Origin: FEB-25 sp963822175
GTDB taxonomy: Bacteria > Chloroflexota > Anaerolineae > Anaerolineales > UBA4823
Assembly (NCBI GenBank): GCA_963822175.1
Contig: CAWGGJ010000010.1
Span: 62,001 to 126,000, forward strand
DNA length: 64,000 nt
Direction of reading: 5' to 3'
Under the pieces are notes generated by a model. The model made no database searches, was not told the origin of the DNA, and worked only from the letters and a program-made list of their open reading frames with translations. Position numbers and translations under genes: made by a program. Of this stretch, positions 36,046 through 45,677 are shown in pieces (positions within the stretch are counted from its first letter, which is position 1; each line of letters opens with the position of its first letter).

Positions 36046-37311
36046 CTATTTATGAAGATTTTGAGCTGCAATAAAAGAAAGTCCATTTTGAGTTAATGCT
36101 AATGCAGTATGATTCGCTGCATCAAACTTATCCATAAAGTTGATTTCCAGATTTTCCCAGTCACCAGAATCAATCACTTCACTTTTATCTCGAAAATAAT
36201 CTAGAATATCCGAAGGGTGCAGACGCGTTTGATCTATCTCAGGATCCCCACCTTCATGTTTGGCAGAAATATTAGCCACATGATCTGCCAGTTGGATTAA
36301 TTCATCTCGGCGGTCATAGGGTTGACGAACAATACTTTTCCAGGTCTCGGTGATGTGATGCTCAAATCTCACTACATCCTCAAACCCAAAGTCTTTACGA
36401 AATTGTGCGGTAATTTCAAGGGTCTCGTTATTTACCGAGTTGCTCCAATTAAATCCAATAAGTGGAGAAGTACCATCATCCCTTGAAAATAGTTTGGCTC
36501 CAATTAGCGTCCAAAGTCCTGCGTACGGATTATCATTCCCCATAAACACGGAAATTTTAAATTCGATATTTACTCCAATACGATATAAGAAATATCCCAG
36601 TAAAACAGTGCCTGGATTAATATTCAGTACTTGACGAACTCCATAATTCGTATAGTAATACAAGAATTCATCCAACCATTTAAGTGCATAGTGGTTCGGT
36701 TGGCCAACGCCTCCAAAGTATCCTGTGATCGTTGCTGGACCACCCAAGTGAATATTAGATCCGTCTGTTCCCTTAGTATCTAGGGTTTCCACATAGGAAG
36801 CACCGATAATTTTCATGGCTGCAGCTATTGCAGGCAGGTCACCATCTAATTCCTGTTCTTTCATTTTCCGAACTTTAATAAACCGTCCTGGCATCAATTG
36901 TTGTTTGTCGATCGCCTTTTTGGCAGCCGCAATGACCCAGGGGAAATACTGACATGCACTGACCTCCAAGGTAACTGCAAAATCATCGTGAAAATTCATG
37001 GTTTTGGATTTTTCTCCCAATGCTTTTTCACGGTAGTCAGCCACGCTGATAAATGCTGATTTCTCACGTTGTTGCTCCAACCATTCAAGATCTTTAAGAT
37101 ATTCTGGTTTTGTTGTTTCGACCTTTTTAAGCAATGTTACAAGTTGTCCTGCTTGATCTGCTTTATTATTGATCTCCTCGGGTGTTCCGTATTTTTCTAC
37201 CACCTTTAGGAAATCATTGATTACCCTCATGTCTGGGTTCAGCAAGATAGCATTCAATGCATCAAGCCTTGAAGGATCAATTTTTAGAAGTTGACGGATC
37301 TCCTCATCCAT
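36046..37311 (-). CDS. Unrecognised conserved-looking soluble protein
   Basis: About 421 aa; I do not recognise a family. The first 100 residues are helical and charged (LLKIDPSRLDALNAILLNPD, LEWLEQQREKSAFISVADY). The rest looks like a compact alpha/beta enzyme, with an acidic-glycine loop ETLDTKGTDGSNIHLGGPAT, an aromatic stretch WLDEFLYYYTNYGVRQVLNI, SVFMGNDNPYAGLWT, and a histidine/acid cluster RFEHHITETWKSIVRQPYDR. No signal peptide or membrane helix. The start at 37311 is fixed by GAGGAGG nine bases upstream; an upstream TTG lies inside that ribosome-binding site. It is followed after seven bases by the GDH-CBS gene, so a shared role in amino-acid metabolism is likely but unproven. Confidence 0.75.
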   Translation of the reverse strand: MDEEIRQLLKIDPSRLDALNAILLNPDMRVINDFLKVVEKYGTPEEINNKADQAGQLVTLLKKVETTKPEYLKDLEWLEQQREKSAFISVADYREKALGEKSKTMNFHDDFAVTLEVSACQYFPWVIAAAKKAIDKQQLMPGRFIKVRKMKEQELDGDLPAIAAAMKIIGASYVETLDTKGTDGSNIHLGGPATITGYFGGVGQPNHYALKWLDEFLYYYTNYGVRQVLNINPGTVLLGYFLYRIGVNIEFKISVFMGNDNPYAGLWTLIGAKLFSRDDGTSPLIGFNWSNSVNNETLEITAQFRKDFGFEDVVRFEHHITETWKSIVRQPYDRRDELIQLADHVANISAKHEGGDPEIDQTRLHPSDILDYFRDKSEVIDSGDWENLEINFMDKFDAANHTALALTQNGLSFIAAQNLHK

Positions 37312-37374
37312 TTTGATTATCCTCCTCAATAATAAATTTTGAAATCAGATCCAGATTTACTTTATGAATGAAAA

Positions 37375-39165
37375 TTAGTCTACTGTTAGGGTTTTACTTA
37401 AATTTTTTGGATAATCCGGATCAAAACCGCGTGCTAAGCTGATACGATATGCCAATAGCTGTAGTGGAATAATTGCTAGAATTGGATAGTAATTTTGATT
37501 GGATTTAGGAATGGAGATCATTCCGTTGGCATTGGATCGTAAACGCAGGTTTTCTTCACCAATCACAAGAGTTTTTGCCCCTCTACAGGCAACTTCATTT
37601 ATTCCACTAACAATCAAAGAGACATCTTCGGAACTGGCAACAAATATAATTGGATAGTCTTCTCGTACTGCAGCCAATGGACCATGTTTGAACTCGGTAG
37701 ATAATAATCCTTCGCAGTGAATATCTGTGACTTCTTTAAGTTTTAGAGCTCCTTCAAGAGCAACTGGATAGGTAGATCCATATCCTAAAATGTATGTGCT
37801 TTTCCAATGATCAAGCAAACTCTCCAGATTATTTAATTGTTCAACCGATGAAGTGATTGTTTTCTCGATTAATTCAGGCAGATCTAACAAACCTGCCGTA
37901 CTTAGCCTACCCATTTTTAAGGCAAGGAAGAGGAATGATATCACCTGGTTTGTGTATGTCTTTGATGCTGGGACACTAATCTCGTAACCACAGGTTAATG
38001 GAAGATAGATTTCTGATGATTTGGTTAATGTTGATCCAATGACGTTTACTAAGCCAAATATCTGCATTCCCTTGGTTTTTGCCACTGCCAGGGCATTTAA
38101 TACATCTTTCGTCTCGCCACTTTGACTTACAAATATTCCAATATCATCAGGATTTAGAGTAGCTGCATACTGAGAGATGAATTGTGGCGCTAAAACAGGT
38201 ATGGCTGGTTTCCCTGCCAGGTTTGCTATGTAATATGAACCCAACACACAGGCATGGTAACTTGTTCCACAACCTATTAGATAAATATGCCTGGCCTTAA
38301 GTAACCTCTCAGCCATCAGAGTTACGCTTGTGGATTTTTCCAGTAGGTGAATCAGCTCTCGTGCGACCTGTGTTTGTTCGTGTATTTCCTTAAGCATAAA
38401 ATGAGCATATCCACCTTTTTGGGCCGTCTCCATATTCTCGGTTATCGTCTCATAACGTCGGTTAATTATCCTTCCGTCGTTCACACTGCGTATCTCGATC
38501 CCTCCGTGCTGGAGAATGACGATTTCTCCATCATCAATGAACAAAACTTCGTTAGTAATTGGAAGTATGGAAGGTAAATCGGAAGACACGCATGTCAGGC
38601 CATTTGAAATGCCTGCTACTAATCCAGAACCTTTCTTAAATGCATATAACTTTTCATCTCCTTTTATACCGATCACAAAGGAGTAATCCCCCATAAGATC
38701 CACGTAGGCTTTTCTGATCGCATCAATAATGTCATCGCCTCGGTTTAGATATCGTTCAACAGCGTGAACACAAGTTTCACCATCGTTTTCGGATCTCACT
38801 ATCATTCCTTCTTCGATGAATTGCTGTCGTAGCTCGAGGTTGTTCACCACATTCCCATTATGGGCACCAACCATTAAACCCTTAGAATCCAGATGAGGCT
38901 GAGAATTTGCCTGTGAAGGCACTCCAAATGTCGCCCACCGGAGCTGGACAATTCCTCGACTTCCAATCATGTCGTTGAAATTCAACCTGGAGGATACTTC
39001 ATCTACCTTGCCTATATCTTTCTTTAATGAGATATCACCATTCTTGGAGAGTGTGGCACAACCAACAGAATCATATCCACGATAAGATAATCGTTTTGCT
39101 GCTTCAACTAATATAGGTCCCAATAAACGTTCTTCTTTTGTTATTATGCCAAATATTCCACACAT
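37375..39165 (-). CDS. glmS: Glutamine-fructose-6-phosphate aminotransferase (isomerizing)
   Basis: Makes glucosamine 6-phosphate, the entry to UDP-GlcNAc for peptidoglycan and surface glycans. Residues 1-220 are the class II glutaminase domain with the catalytic Cys after the initiator Met (MCGIFGIIT) and RGYDSVGCA. Two SIS isomerase domains follow (IYLIGCGTSYHACVLGSYYI near 290; YILGYGSTYPVALEGALKLK near 455), with GIFVSQSGETKDVLNALA and the terminal PKNLSKTLTVD. Length of 596 aa is normal. AAGGG lies five bases before the ATG. It probably feeds the polysaccharide locus as well as the cell wall. Confidence 0.94.
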   Translation of the reverse strand: MCGIFGIITKEERLLGPILVEAAKRLSYRGYDSVGCATLSKNGDISLKKDIGKVDEVSSRLNFNDMIGSRGIVQLRWATFGVPSQANSQPHLDSKGLMVGAHNGNVVNNLELRQQFIEEGMIVRSENDGETCVHAVERYLNRGDDIIDAIRKAYVDLMGDYSFVIGIKGDEKLYAFKKGSGLVAGISNGLTCVSSDLPSILPITNEVLFIDDGEIVILQHGGIEIRSVNDGRIINRRYETITENMETAQKGGYAHFMLKEIHEQTQVARELIHLLEKSTSVTLMAERLLKARHIYLIGCGTSYHACVLGSYYIANLAGKPAIPVLAPQFISQYAATLNPDDIGIFVSQSGETKDVLNALAVAKTKGMQIFGLVNVIGSTLTKSSEIYLPLTCGYEISVPASKTYTNQVISFLFLALKMGRLSTAGLLDLPELIEKTITSSVEQLNNLESLLDHWKSTYILGYGSTYPVALEGALKLKEVTDIHCEGLLSTEFKHGPLAAVREDYPIIFVASSEDVSLIVSGINEVACRGAKTLVIGEENLRLRSNANGMISIPKSNQNYYPILAIIPLQLLAYRISLARGFDPDYPKNLSKTLTVD

Positions 39166-39284
39166 AGGTATCCCTTGTATCGATTTAACAGTATATCAGA
39201 TAAAAGAAAAGCGATTAGTACTCTGATCAATGCTTTCGCAACACTAAAATAGTCATTTAATATACATACGGAGATTTAAACAGA

Positions 39285-39320
39285 AAATGCCAGCATCTCA
39301 AAATACAGATACAGGCATTT
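39285..39320 (-). terminator. Probable terminator after the ferredoxin gene
   Basis: Seven-base arms AAATGCC / GGCATTT, followed on the minus strand by TCTGTTTAAAT. It lies 23 bases beyond the ferredoxin stop and upstream of glmS. The loop is long (22 bases), so strength is uncertain. Confidence 0.45.
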
Positions 39321-39342
39321 CTCTTAAAGCTATATGAATTTC

Positions 39343-39531
39343 CTATGCTTTAATAATGCAATCTACAGGGCAAACCGATACACACTGTTGTGTATCAAAA
39401 TGGCCAACACACTCAACACATGTAGAAAGATCAATCACATAAATCGTATCACCTTCAGTAATCGATTCTGTCGGACATTCCGGAACGCAAGCACCACAAG
39501 AAATGCATTCCTCTGTTATTTTCATTGCCAT
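39343..39531 (-). CDS. 2[4Fe-4S] ferredoxin (Alvin-like)
   Basis: 62-aa electron carrier. Cluster I is bound by CISCGACVPECP. The second set, CVECVGHFDTQQCVSVCP, has the eight-residue insertion between the second and third cysteines that marks Allochromatium-type ferredoxins, which have low potentials. ATG with AAGGAG ten bases upstream. It is monocistronic, with its own terminator. A possible partner in this window is the aldehyde:ferredoxin oxidoreductase at 47898, which is inference. Confidence 0.93.
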   Translation of the reverse strand: MAMKITEECISCGACVPECPTESITEGDTIYVIDLSTCVECVGHFDTQQCVSVCPVDCIIKA

Positions 39532-39772
39532 GACTATTTTCTCCTTATTTGGATAATTAATTTAGATCTGTTCTATTCCAAATACTGTGTATAGATTACT
39601 AAACCTCGATTAATGCGTCAAATGACAAATATCATGATTTTAAATGACGTATGTGACGCTGTAACAGTGTTTCAATCCACTTTAATCTATCACCGAGAAT
39701 ATATTTAATAGGCTAAGTATTATTAATCGCGCTTATTAATCATCGTTTCGGTTAGGTTTCGGATATTTTAGA

Positions 39773-40933
39773 TCACTTCCCCGCATTATCGTATCTTTTC
39801 CATAAGCGTTCTCGGATACTATCGACTGCAGTTAAGAGATTAGAATCTTTTTTATCCGTTTTATCCCATAGACTAAGTTGATAGGGATTATTTTCGAAAT
39901 TTGTTACCCCAACTCCCAGTAAGCGAACAGGTTTCCCTTTTTGCCATACAGAGTTAAACAAATCTTTGGCAGACGAATATATCTCATTATCATCATTGGT
40001 CGAATGCGGTAATGTCACCTGCCTGGATAAGGTGGTGAAATTTTGCCACCGTAATTTTAATCTAATTGTATTGCCTGAAAGATTTTTCTTTCTTAAACTG
40101 CGCCCAACACTTTCAGAAAGTTTATGCAAAGTCTCGTACAAGTATTGCATGTCATCAACATCCCGCACAAAGGTTGTCTCATTGCTAACAGATTTTAAAT
40201 GATGGCTGGTATGGAATTTTGTTTCATCAATCCCTTGTGCCCGCTTATAAAGTTCATCTCCGTATTTTCCAAAATGCTTTGTACGTTCTTCTTCTGGCCA
40301 ACGAACGATATCACCAATCGTATGGATGCCTAAACTGGACAATCTGGCTGAAGTTTTCGGTCCAATTCCCCATAAGGCTTGCGTCGGCAGAGGAGCTAAA
40401 AATTCTGCTTCAGTTCCTGGGGGTACCGAAGTAATCGCTCGTGGTGGAAGCTTAGAACGTTTTGAAGCTTTACCAACATCTGTAGCGATTTTCGCCACCA
40501 ATTTATTCGTTGCCACACCGATGGAGCAAGGAAGATTAAAGTTATCCCAAATATATTGCTGAATTGATCTTGCTAATTTTTCACCAGGGTCTGGAATATC
40601 ACTCAAATCAAGAAAAGCTTCATCAATTGAGACCTGTTCGATAATCGGTGTCAACGTCTTTAAATAATCCATCACCTGTTTGGATATTTTTCCATAGTCA
40701 GCGTGTCGGTTGGATATTGTTATTAAATTAGGGCATAGCTTGATGGCACGGCCCATAGCCATCGCTGAATGAACCCCGTACATACGGGCAGCATAGGAGC
40801 AGGATGCAACTACCCCTCGCTCATCAGGTCGTCCTCCTACGGCAAATGGTTTTCCACGTAGTGAAGGATCATTATTTTCTTCAACTGAACAAAAAAAAGC
40901 ATCCAAATCGAGATGAAGTATTTTTCTCGTCAT
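39773..40933 (-). CDS. dinB: DNA polymerase IV (Y-family)
   Basis: Error-prone translesion polymerase of 386 aa. Catalytic acidic residues are in HLDLDAFFCSVEE and in VSIDEAFLDLSD. CSYAARMYGVHSAMAMG, the helix-hairpin-helix LWGIGPKTSARLSSLGI and the little-finger domain (ETTFVRDVDDMQYLYETL) are present. A C-terminal beta-clamp-binding segment is plausible at YQLSLWD. The ATG directly follows the stop codon of the MacB-like permease gene (TAAATG), so it is probably translated from the same mRNA. I see no LexA-type operator immediately upstream. Confidence 0.94.
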   Translation of the reverse strand: MTRKILHLDLDAFFCSVEENNDPSLRGKPFAVGGRPDERGVVASCSYAARMYGVHSAMAMGRAIKLCPNLITISNRHADYGKISKQVMDYLKTLTPIIEQVSIDEAFLDLSDIPDPGEKLARSIQQYIWDNFNLPCSIGVATNKLVAKIATDVGKASKRSKLPPRAITSVPPGTEAEFLAPLPTQALWGIGPKTSARLSSLGIHTIGDIVRWPEEERTKHFGKYGDELYKRAQGIDETKFHTSHHLKSVSNETTFVRDVDDMQYLYETLHKLSESVGRSLRKKNLSGNTIRLKLRWQNFTTLSRQVTLPHSTNDDNEIYSSAKDLFNSVWQKGKPVRLLGVGVTNFENNPYQLSLWDKTDKKDSNLLTAVDSIRERLWKRYDNAGK

Positions 40934-42256
40934 TTACTCATATTTTAAGGCAGTCACTGGAACCATCGTAGCTGCACGCAAAGCAGGGTATAAACCTGAA
41001 AGAAGACCAATCAATGTGGCAAAAACAAGGGCAAATAATGGTAACCATAATGGTGTAAATACTGCAGTTGATGGCGGAGGACCTCCCTGTTGAGCAGATT
41101 GACCAGCAAGATAGGATAATGCAAATACATTTATTACCTGGCCTGCACTCCAACCTAATAAAACACCACCCAATCCACCTATAAAACCAATTCCTGCGGC
41201 TTCACCTAAAAAGATGCTCAACACATCTCTATTTGTTGCACCAACTGCCTTCATTAATCCAATTTCACGTGTTCTCTCAAGGATGGCCATTGCCATCGTA
41301 TTTGCGATCCCGATCGCTGCAACGAGAAGCGCAATTGCTCCAACACCACCAAAGATCACCTGGAGAATTAAGAAAAAACTATTAATCCCCTGAACATAGG
41401 ATTGTGGTGTATATGCTTGAAAACCCAGCTGGGTGATTTGATCGCTGATATCCAATACCTGATCCACATTTTCGACATTAACAACAAGTTGATTGTACCC
41501 GTCACGATCACGATTAATTCGTCTGCCAGTGAACCATTCATTGTAATTTGTCACATCGCTCAGTGGCATATAAATCGAATAATCAGATTCTCCTTTGGAT
41601 TCCTGTAAAACACCAGTGATACGGAGTGGTAATGATTTACGAATTTCATTACCTTCTTGGTCGTACTTTATTAGTATCAATTTTAGGGTTTGACCTAATA
41701 GATCTGGTGGGCTTGGTGTTTCTTGTCCTGGACGCCATTGAGGATCATAAAATTGACTTGAAACCATGGAACCAATAACAGCAGTTCCTTTGGATAGAGT
41801 GTTGTCACCACCAGCAAGATCAACTCCAAGGAAGCTTAAATCTTGTGCTCCAACGCCAATAATTCCAGCATAACTCTCCAGGCGATTAGATTTAAGCATC
41901 GAACCACCTTGAATATAGTCTCTTGGAATGACAGAGCTAACCCCAGGTATTGATGAAATCTGCTCGATGGTGTCATCAGTGATTAAATTTTGGACGGATG
42001 GAGCCATATATCCCCCACCACCGCCTCCGTAGGAGGCGACTTTTACTTCTTCGTAATTGGGGTAGACTTGGATCTGTGATAAATCACCAATACCATAGAG
42101 TTGTTGGGTAGCATTTTTTTGTAAGCCGATTGCTAACGATACCAGAACCACGACAGCTGCAGTTCCAATAATAACTCCAATTGCAGTAAGTGCAACGCGG
42201 GTTTTCCGCCTACCAAGGTTATCAATGATGAGCGAAACTAAATCAAATAAGCTCAT
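40934..42256 (-). CDS. MacB-like ABC transporter permease
   Basis: About 440-aa permease of the MacB/FtsX family. The N-terminal helix is in RRKTRVALTAIGVIIGTAAV. A large extracytoplasmic MacB periplasmic-core domain follows (about 60-300; VQNLITDDTIEQISSIPGVS). Three C-terminal helices include the family motif MAMAILERTREIGLMKAVGA and LLSGLYPALRAATMVPVTAL. Such permeases do not import; they drive extraction or export of lipoproteins, peptides or cell-envelope factors, or mechanotransmission. I chose the ATG at 42256 with AGGG upstream; a GTG two codons earlier is possible. It works with the ATPase at 44096-44824 and probably the secreted protein encoded between them. Confidence 0.9.
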   Translation of the reverse strand: MSLFDLVSLIIDNLGRRKTRVALTAIGVIIGTAAVVVLVSLAIGLQKNATQQLYGIGDLSQIQVYPNYEEVKVASYGGGGGGYMAPSVQNLITDDTIEQISSIPGVSSVIPRDYIQGGSMLKSNRLESYAGIIGVGAQDLSFLGVDLAGGDNTLSKGTAVIGSMVSSQFYDPQWRPGQETPSPPDLLGQTLKLILIKYDQEGNEIRKSLPLRITGVLQESKGESDYSIYMPLSDVTNYNEWFTGRRINRDRDGYNQLVVNVENVDQVLDISDQITQLGFQAYTPQSYVQGINSFFLILQVIFGGVGAIALLVAAIGIANTMAMAILERTREIGLMKAVGATNRDVLSIFLGEAAGIGFIGGLGGVLLGWSAGQVINVFALSYLAGQSAQQGGPPPSTAVFTPLWLPLFALVFATLIGLLSGLYPALRAATMVPVTALKYE

Positions 42257-42286
42257 GGGCACCCTACATTGGGATTACTAAATGTG

Positions 42287-44053
42287 TTATGGTCCTTTCA
42301 GCGGTGGTTGGGCAGGGATAATAATGGGTTGATCTTCAGTAGGCGCTTTTTCGATGGGTTGGAAATTATCTGATGGTTGTGGAGTATTCAAAGCACTGTC
42401 AAGACCAATTAATCCTAAAATGAAGCGCCATAATTTTTGTAAAAAAGTCTCCGGTTGGGTTGGGATTACTTCACCGTTGCCGGTTTGACCATCTTCAAAG
42501 GGTGGTTCAATGATTGGTTGTTCCATCACTTCAACAGTAAGTGTTTCTGATATAACTTGTAGTTGATTAAAATCATCTGTATAGTCAATTGTAACTACCA
42601 GGTCGGCCGATCCAGGTTGGTCGGGAACGTAGCTGGCGTCCAAAGTAAAATATCCGCCTGGCTCAAGTGTTCCAATCAGGATGGAATTATTGCTGAGTTG
42701 ACCAGAATCAGTGCTTACACGCATATTCCCCAGGATAACACTGTTCCGACCGAGGTTTACAACCTGTAAAGGAAGAATATTTGGTTGTCCAACGAATAGG
42801 GGAGACACTTCTTGATAAAAATCGATATCTACCATTGGTATACGGTAAACCAAAAGTGTGATTACCTGATCATCGGTATAGGAGTGATTGTTCGCATCCG
42901 TGTAAACAAATGAAATCTTCAATGGGTAAGCACCTGGTGCAGTACTCGTATTAACAATCAGTGTTTGCTCTGCAGAGAGATTACTATCAGGAACAAGATC
43001 GCCCAATGATTGCACATTTGAAGATCCAATTGGAGCAAAGTTAGTAAATTCTCCAGCTCCTCCGGATATTCCCCCGGGCTGTTGTGTTCCGGTATCACCA
43101 CTTGAGCTGCTATTTCCACCTCCTACGATCATTGTGATACCCTTAGCTGTAGAGTTCCCCATATTCTCAATTATCATGGTTAAGGTGAATTGAGAACCAG
43201 GTTGAAGAGGGGTGACATCAGATGAATAACTTGTGATCACCAGTTGTGGTTTTACTGATGGCGTCGGACTTGCGGTTGGTGTAGGTGTAGAAGTTGACCA
43301 TGTTGAGTAAGATTGATACACAGGTAATGTGATCACAAATGTTTCGTTATACAAACCACCCGATTCATCAGAATATGTGACGAGAATATTGCCTGAGACA
43401 ATTGTTTCCCAGAAATTTGTACTTAGTAGAAGAGGTTGGGCAAAATCGAGTCGATTTCCAGGAGCGATCTCACCAACTGCGACTACACCACCAGTCTCAC
43501 GCGGGATTAAATCTCCGGGAATAAAAGTCGCAACGATATTCTTTGCATAATGCTGACCTGCGTTATATAAAGTCACGTACAACGAAAAAGAATTTCCTGG
43601 TGAGATCTTTTCCTGGCTAATAGTATAACTTTCAATGACCAAGACTGGACGCTCATAACTTGTAGGAGGCTCAGAAGTTGAAGTCACTGCTGCAGTAGGA
43701 GCTTGGGACGCTACAGTTAATGAATTAGGCAAGGATGCAGTTGATGAATCGGGATTGGTTACTATAAGTGTGTAGATACCAGTTGGTATACCTGCTGGTA
43801 CTACCGACAGTAAAGTTGTACTTGAAAAATACGATGTACTGAGTGAACCATAACCATCTAAAGACACCACTGCACCTAGAATAAAATCATTACCAGTAAT
43901 AGTAATCGTATTGTTCATAGAATTCGATATTGAATTCGGTGTCACACTGTTGATCAATAGGGCAGCCTGGGCTGGTGAGGGAGCACTAATTGAAAAGATA
44001 AATGTAATTATTATTAGTGCTAGTCCAATAAAATTTGAAGTTTTTCTTTTCAT
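42287..44053 (-). CDS. Secreted IPT/TIG and CARDB/COG1361-like protein of the ABC cluster
   Basis: 588 aa with a Sec signal peptide (MKRKTSNFIGLALIIITFIF, then APSPAQAA). Residues 33-115 are an IPT/TIG Ig-like domain (INSVTPNSISNSMNNTITIT). Three beta-sandwich domains follow, of the type in COG1361 S-layer-like proteins (VLVIESYTISQEKISPGNSF, LVITSYSSDVTPLQPGSQFT, PMVDIDFYQEVSPLFVGQPN). Thr/Ser/Pro-rich linkers join them (TSTPTPTASPTPS). Near the C-terminus is an amphipathic helix LQKLWRFILGLIGLDS and a proline-rich tail. It lies between the ATPase and permease genes, so it is probably the extracytoplasmic partner of that transporter. Confidence 0.8.
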   Translation of the reverse strand: MKRKTSNFIGLALIIITFIFSISAPSPAQAALLINSVTPNSISNSMNNTITITGNDFILGAVVSLDGYGSLSTSYFSSTTLLSVVPAGIPTGIYTLIVTNPDSSTASLPNSLTVASQAPTAAVTSTSEPPTSYERPVLVIESYTISQEKISPGNSFSLYVTLYNAGQHYAKNIVATFIPGDLIPRETGGVVAVGEIAPGNRLDFAQPLLLSTNFWETIVSGNILVTYSDESGGLYNETFVITLPVYQSYSTWSTSTPTPTASPTPSVKPQLVITSYSSDVTPLQPGSQFTLTMIIENMGNSTAKGITMIVGGGNSSSSGDTGTQQPGGISGGAGEFTNFAPIGSSNVQSLGDLVPDSNLSAEQTLIVNTSTAPGAYPLKISFVYTDANNHSYTDDQVITLLVYRIPMVDIDFYQEVSPLFVGQPNILPLQVVNLGRNSVILGNMRVSTDSGQLSNNSILIGTLEPGGYFTLDASYVPDQPGSADLVVTIDYTDDFNQLQVISETLTVEVMEQPIIEPPFEDGQTGNGEVIPTQPETFLQKLWRFILGLIGLDSALNTPQPSDNFQPIEKAPTEDQPIIIPAQPPLKGP

Positions 44054-44095
44054 GATAATAAAACCTTTTTTATATGCGCATTGATCTCTAGACGA

Positions 44096-44824
44096 TTAAA
44101 TTAGTGAAATCGTACTCGCTGGTAAAATAGAAGCAAGGTTATATTCCTCTTCAGAGACAATTTTTCCATCAAGAAGGAAATAGTGATGTGTTGCGAATTG
44201 TTTCATCCTTGTGTCGTGTGAAACAACGAGAACTGAATGACCATTCTTATGTAATTCAGACAATAAGTGCATAATATTTGACCCGCTGGACGAATCTAAG
44301 TTGCCAGTTGGTTCGTCTGCTAAGATTAATTGTGGATCATTGATCAGCGCTCGGGCAATTGCTACTCTTTGCTGTTGTCCACCAGATAATTCTGTAGGTT
44401 TATGCATGATCCGGTCGTCCAAACCCACTTGTTTGAGCACGTTAATCGCCCGGGTAGTCCGCTGTTGTTTTGTCGTATGACTGAAGCGCATAGGGAATGA
44501 AACATTCTGTAAGGCTGTCATACTTGGTATAAGATTAAACGATTGGAATATAAAACCAACTGTTCTTCGCCGATAGCTGGCTAATGCATTTTCATCAAGG
44601 TTTTGTAATGTTTGACCATTAATTTCTATGCTTCCTCTAGTTGATCGATCCAATCCACCCAATAGATATAAAAGTGTAGATTTTCCAGATCCAGAAGGTC
44701 CCATTAATACGGTAAATGAATTCGGCTCCAGCAATAAATCCACACCTGCCAAGGCACGGACAATCGTCGGACCCATTTTAAATTCTTTATATATTTGAGA
44801 CATTTTCACAAATGGATCGGACAT
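44096..44824 (-). CDS. MacB/LolD-like ABC transporter ATP-binding protein
   Basis: 242-aa nucleotide-binding subunit. Walker A GPSGSGKST, Q-loop FIFQSFNLIPSMTALQNV, signature LSGGQQQRVAIARAL, Walker B LILADEPTGNLDSSSG and the switch His in VVSHDTRMKQFATH are complete. The sequence around the Q-loop and D-loop is that of the MacB/LolD/FtsE branch. It energises the permease at 40934-42256; the secreted IPT/CARDB-like protein is encoded between them in the same direction, consistent with one operon. Confidence 0.94.
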   Translation of the reverse strand: MSDPFVKMSQIYKEFKMGPTIVRALAGVDLLLEPNSFTVLMGPSGSGKSTLLYLLGGLDRSTRGSIEINGQTLQNLDENALASYRRRTVGFIFQSFNLIPSMTALQNVSFPMRFSHTTKQQRTTRAINVLKQVGLDDRIMHKPTELSGGQQQRVAIARALINDPQLILADEPTGNLDSSSGSNIMHLLSELHKNGHSVLVVSHDTRMKQFATHHYFLLDGKIVSEEEYNLASILPASTISLI

Positions 44825-44852
44825 ATATTTTGTGGGTTCGGTTGAAAAATGG

Positions 44853-45629
44853 CTAAAAGAAAAATGGTCTTGTTATGGTCAGGTTTCCAAGAAGTGATCC
44901 CAGGTATGCAATACCTACCCGTAAAATTACAATTACCAGAACAGAAATTATTACGCTAAAAAAAGACTTGCTCCGACTTAGTCCTGTAGAAAGTCGAGTG
45001 CCGAGGATTAAGAGCGCGATTTGCCAAATCATATATATATCGATTAGTCTAAACATTTGACCAAGCAATAACGACCAGCCGGTCTCTCCTGCTGGACTGA
45101 AACCTGACATGCCTGGACTAGTAATCAATTTTTGGGCAGCGAGAATATATATAATTTGTATAAGCTCACGCAAACCCAATGGCAAACTAGCCCAGGCTAC
45201 TATGTTTAGTGAAATAGCTGTACTTCCACGACCACCAAAAAGTGTGGTAACTAAATGCAATATCCCACCGAGGATTAACCAACTTAACCAAATCCCCAAT
45301 GTTGCCACAATTGAGGGTAATACATAAGTAAAAACCGGACCTTGAGTAGACTGTACGGCTTGTAAATACTGGGCTTGCTGTTCAGGGGTGTAATACTGGA
45401 AATCCGGTGGATAGGTGATTTCTCCATTAGCTGCAGCCTGGTTTTTTAATCTACCTTCTACTAACACGTTAATAACAACCATAAACGATAGAATGAGGAG
45501 TGGAGTGAGCCATACAGCATTTGTATATGATGAAATTCGCTCAAATGCTCTTTGTGGGTGAAACAAAACTTCGAGTATCCAGGAATAATTTATTCTATTG
45601 CTTTGTTCTGCAGTTTTCATTTCAGCCAT
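44853..45629 (-). CDS. Yip1-domain membrane protein
   Basis: 258 aa with about five hydrophobic helices after a soluble N-terminus. The Yip1-like opening is WILEVLFHPQRAFERISSY, followed by NAVWLTPLLILSFMVVINVL, TYVLPSIVATLGIWLSWLIL, a conserved LFGGRGSTAISLNIVAWASL and a final helix VIISVLVIVILRVGIAYLGS. Bacterial Yip1 proteins are common next to MacB-type transporters; their role is not established. It is the gene directly upstream of the ATPase, 28 bases apart, so co-transcription is likely. Confidence 0.82.
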   Translation of the reverse strand: MAEMKTAEQSNRINYSWILEVLFHPQRAFERISSYTNAVWLTPLLILSFMVVINVLVEGRLKNQAAANGEITYPPDFQYYTPEQQAQYLQAVQSTQGPVFTYVLPSIVATLGIWLSWLILGGILHLVTTLFGGRGSTAISLNIVAWASLPLGLRELIQIIYILAAQKLITSPGMSGFSPAGETGWSLLLGQMFRLIDIYMIWQIALLILGTRLSTGLSRSKSFFSVIISVLVIVILRVGIAYLGSLLGNLTITRPFFF

Positions 45630-45677
45630 AGGAATACCTTGGAATTATGCTAATCAGGATTGTGTCTTGATTTCAGG

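Noticed and set aside
39669..39678. GTTTCAATCC, a common CRISPR-repeat ending
   Set aside because: It occurs once, with no regularly spaced repeats or cas genes nearby.
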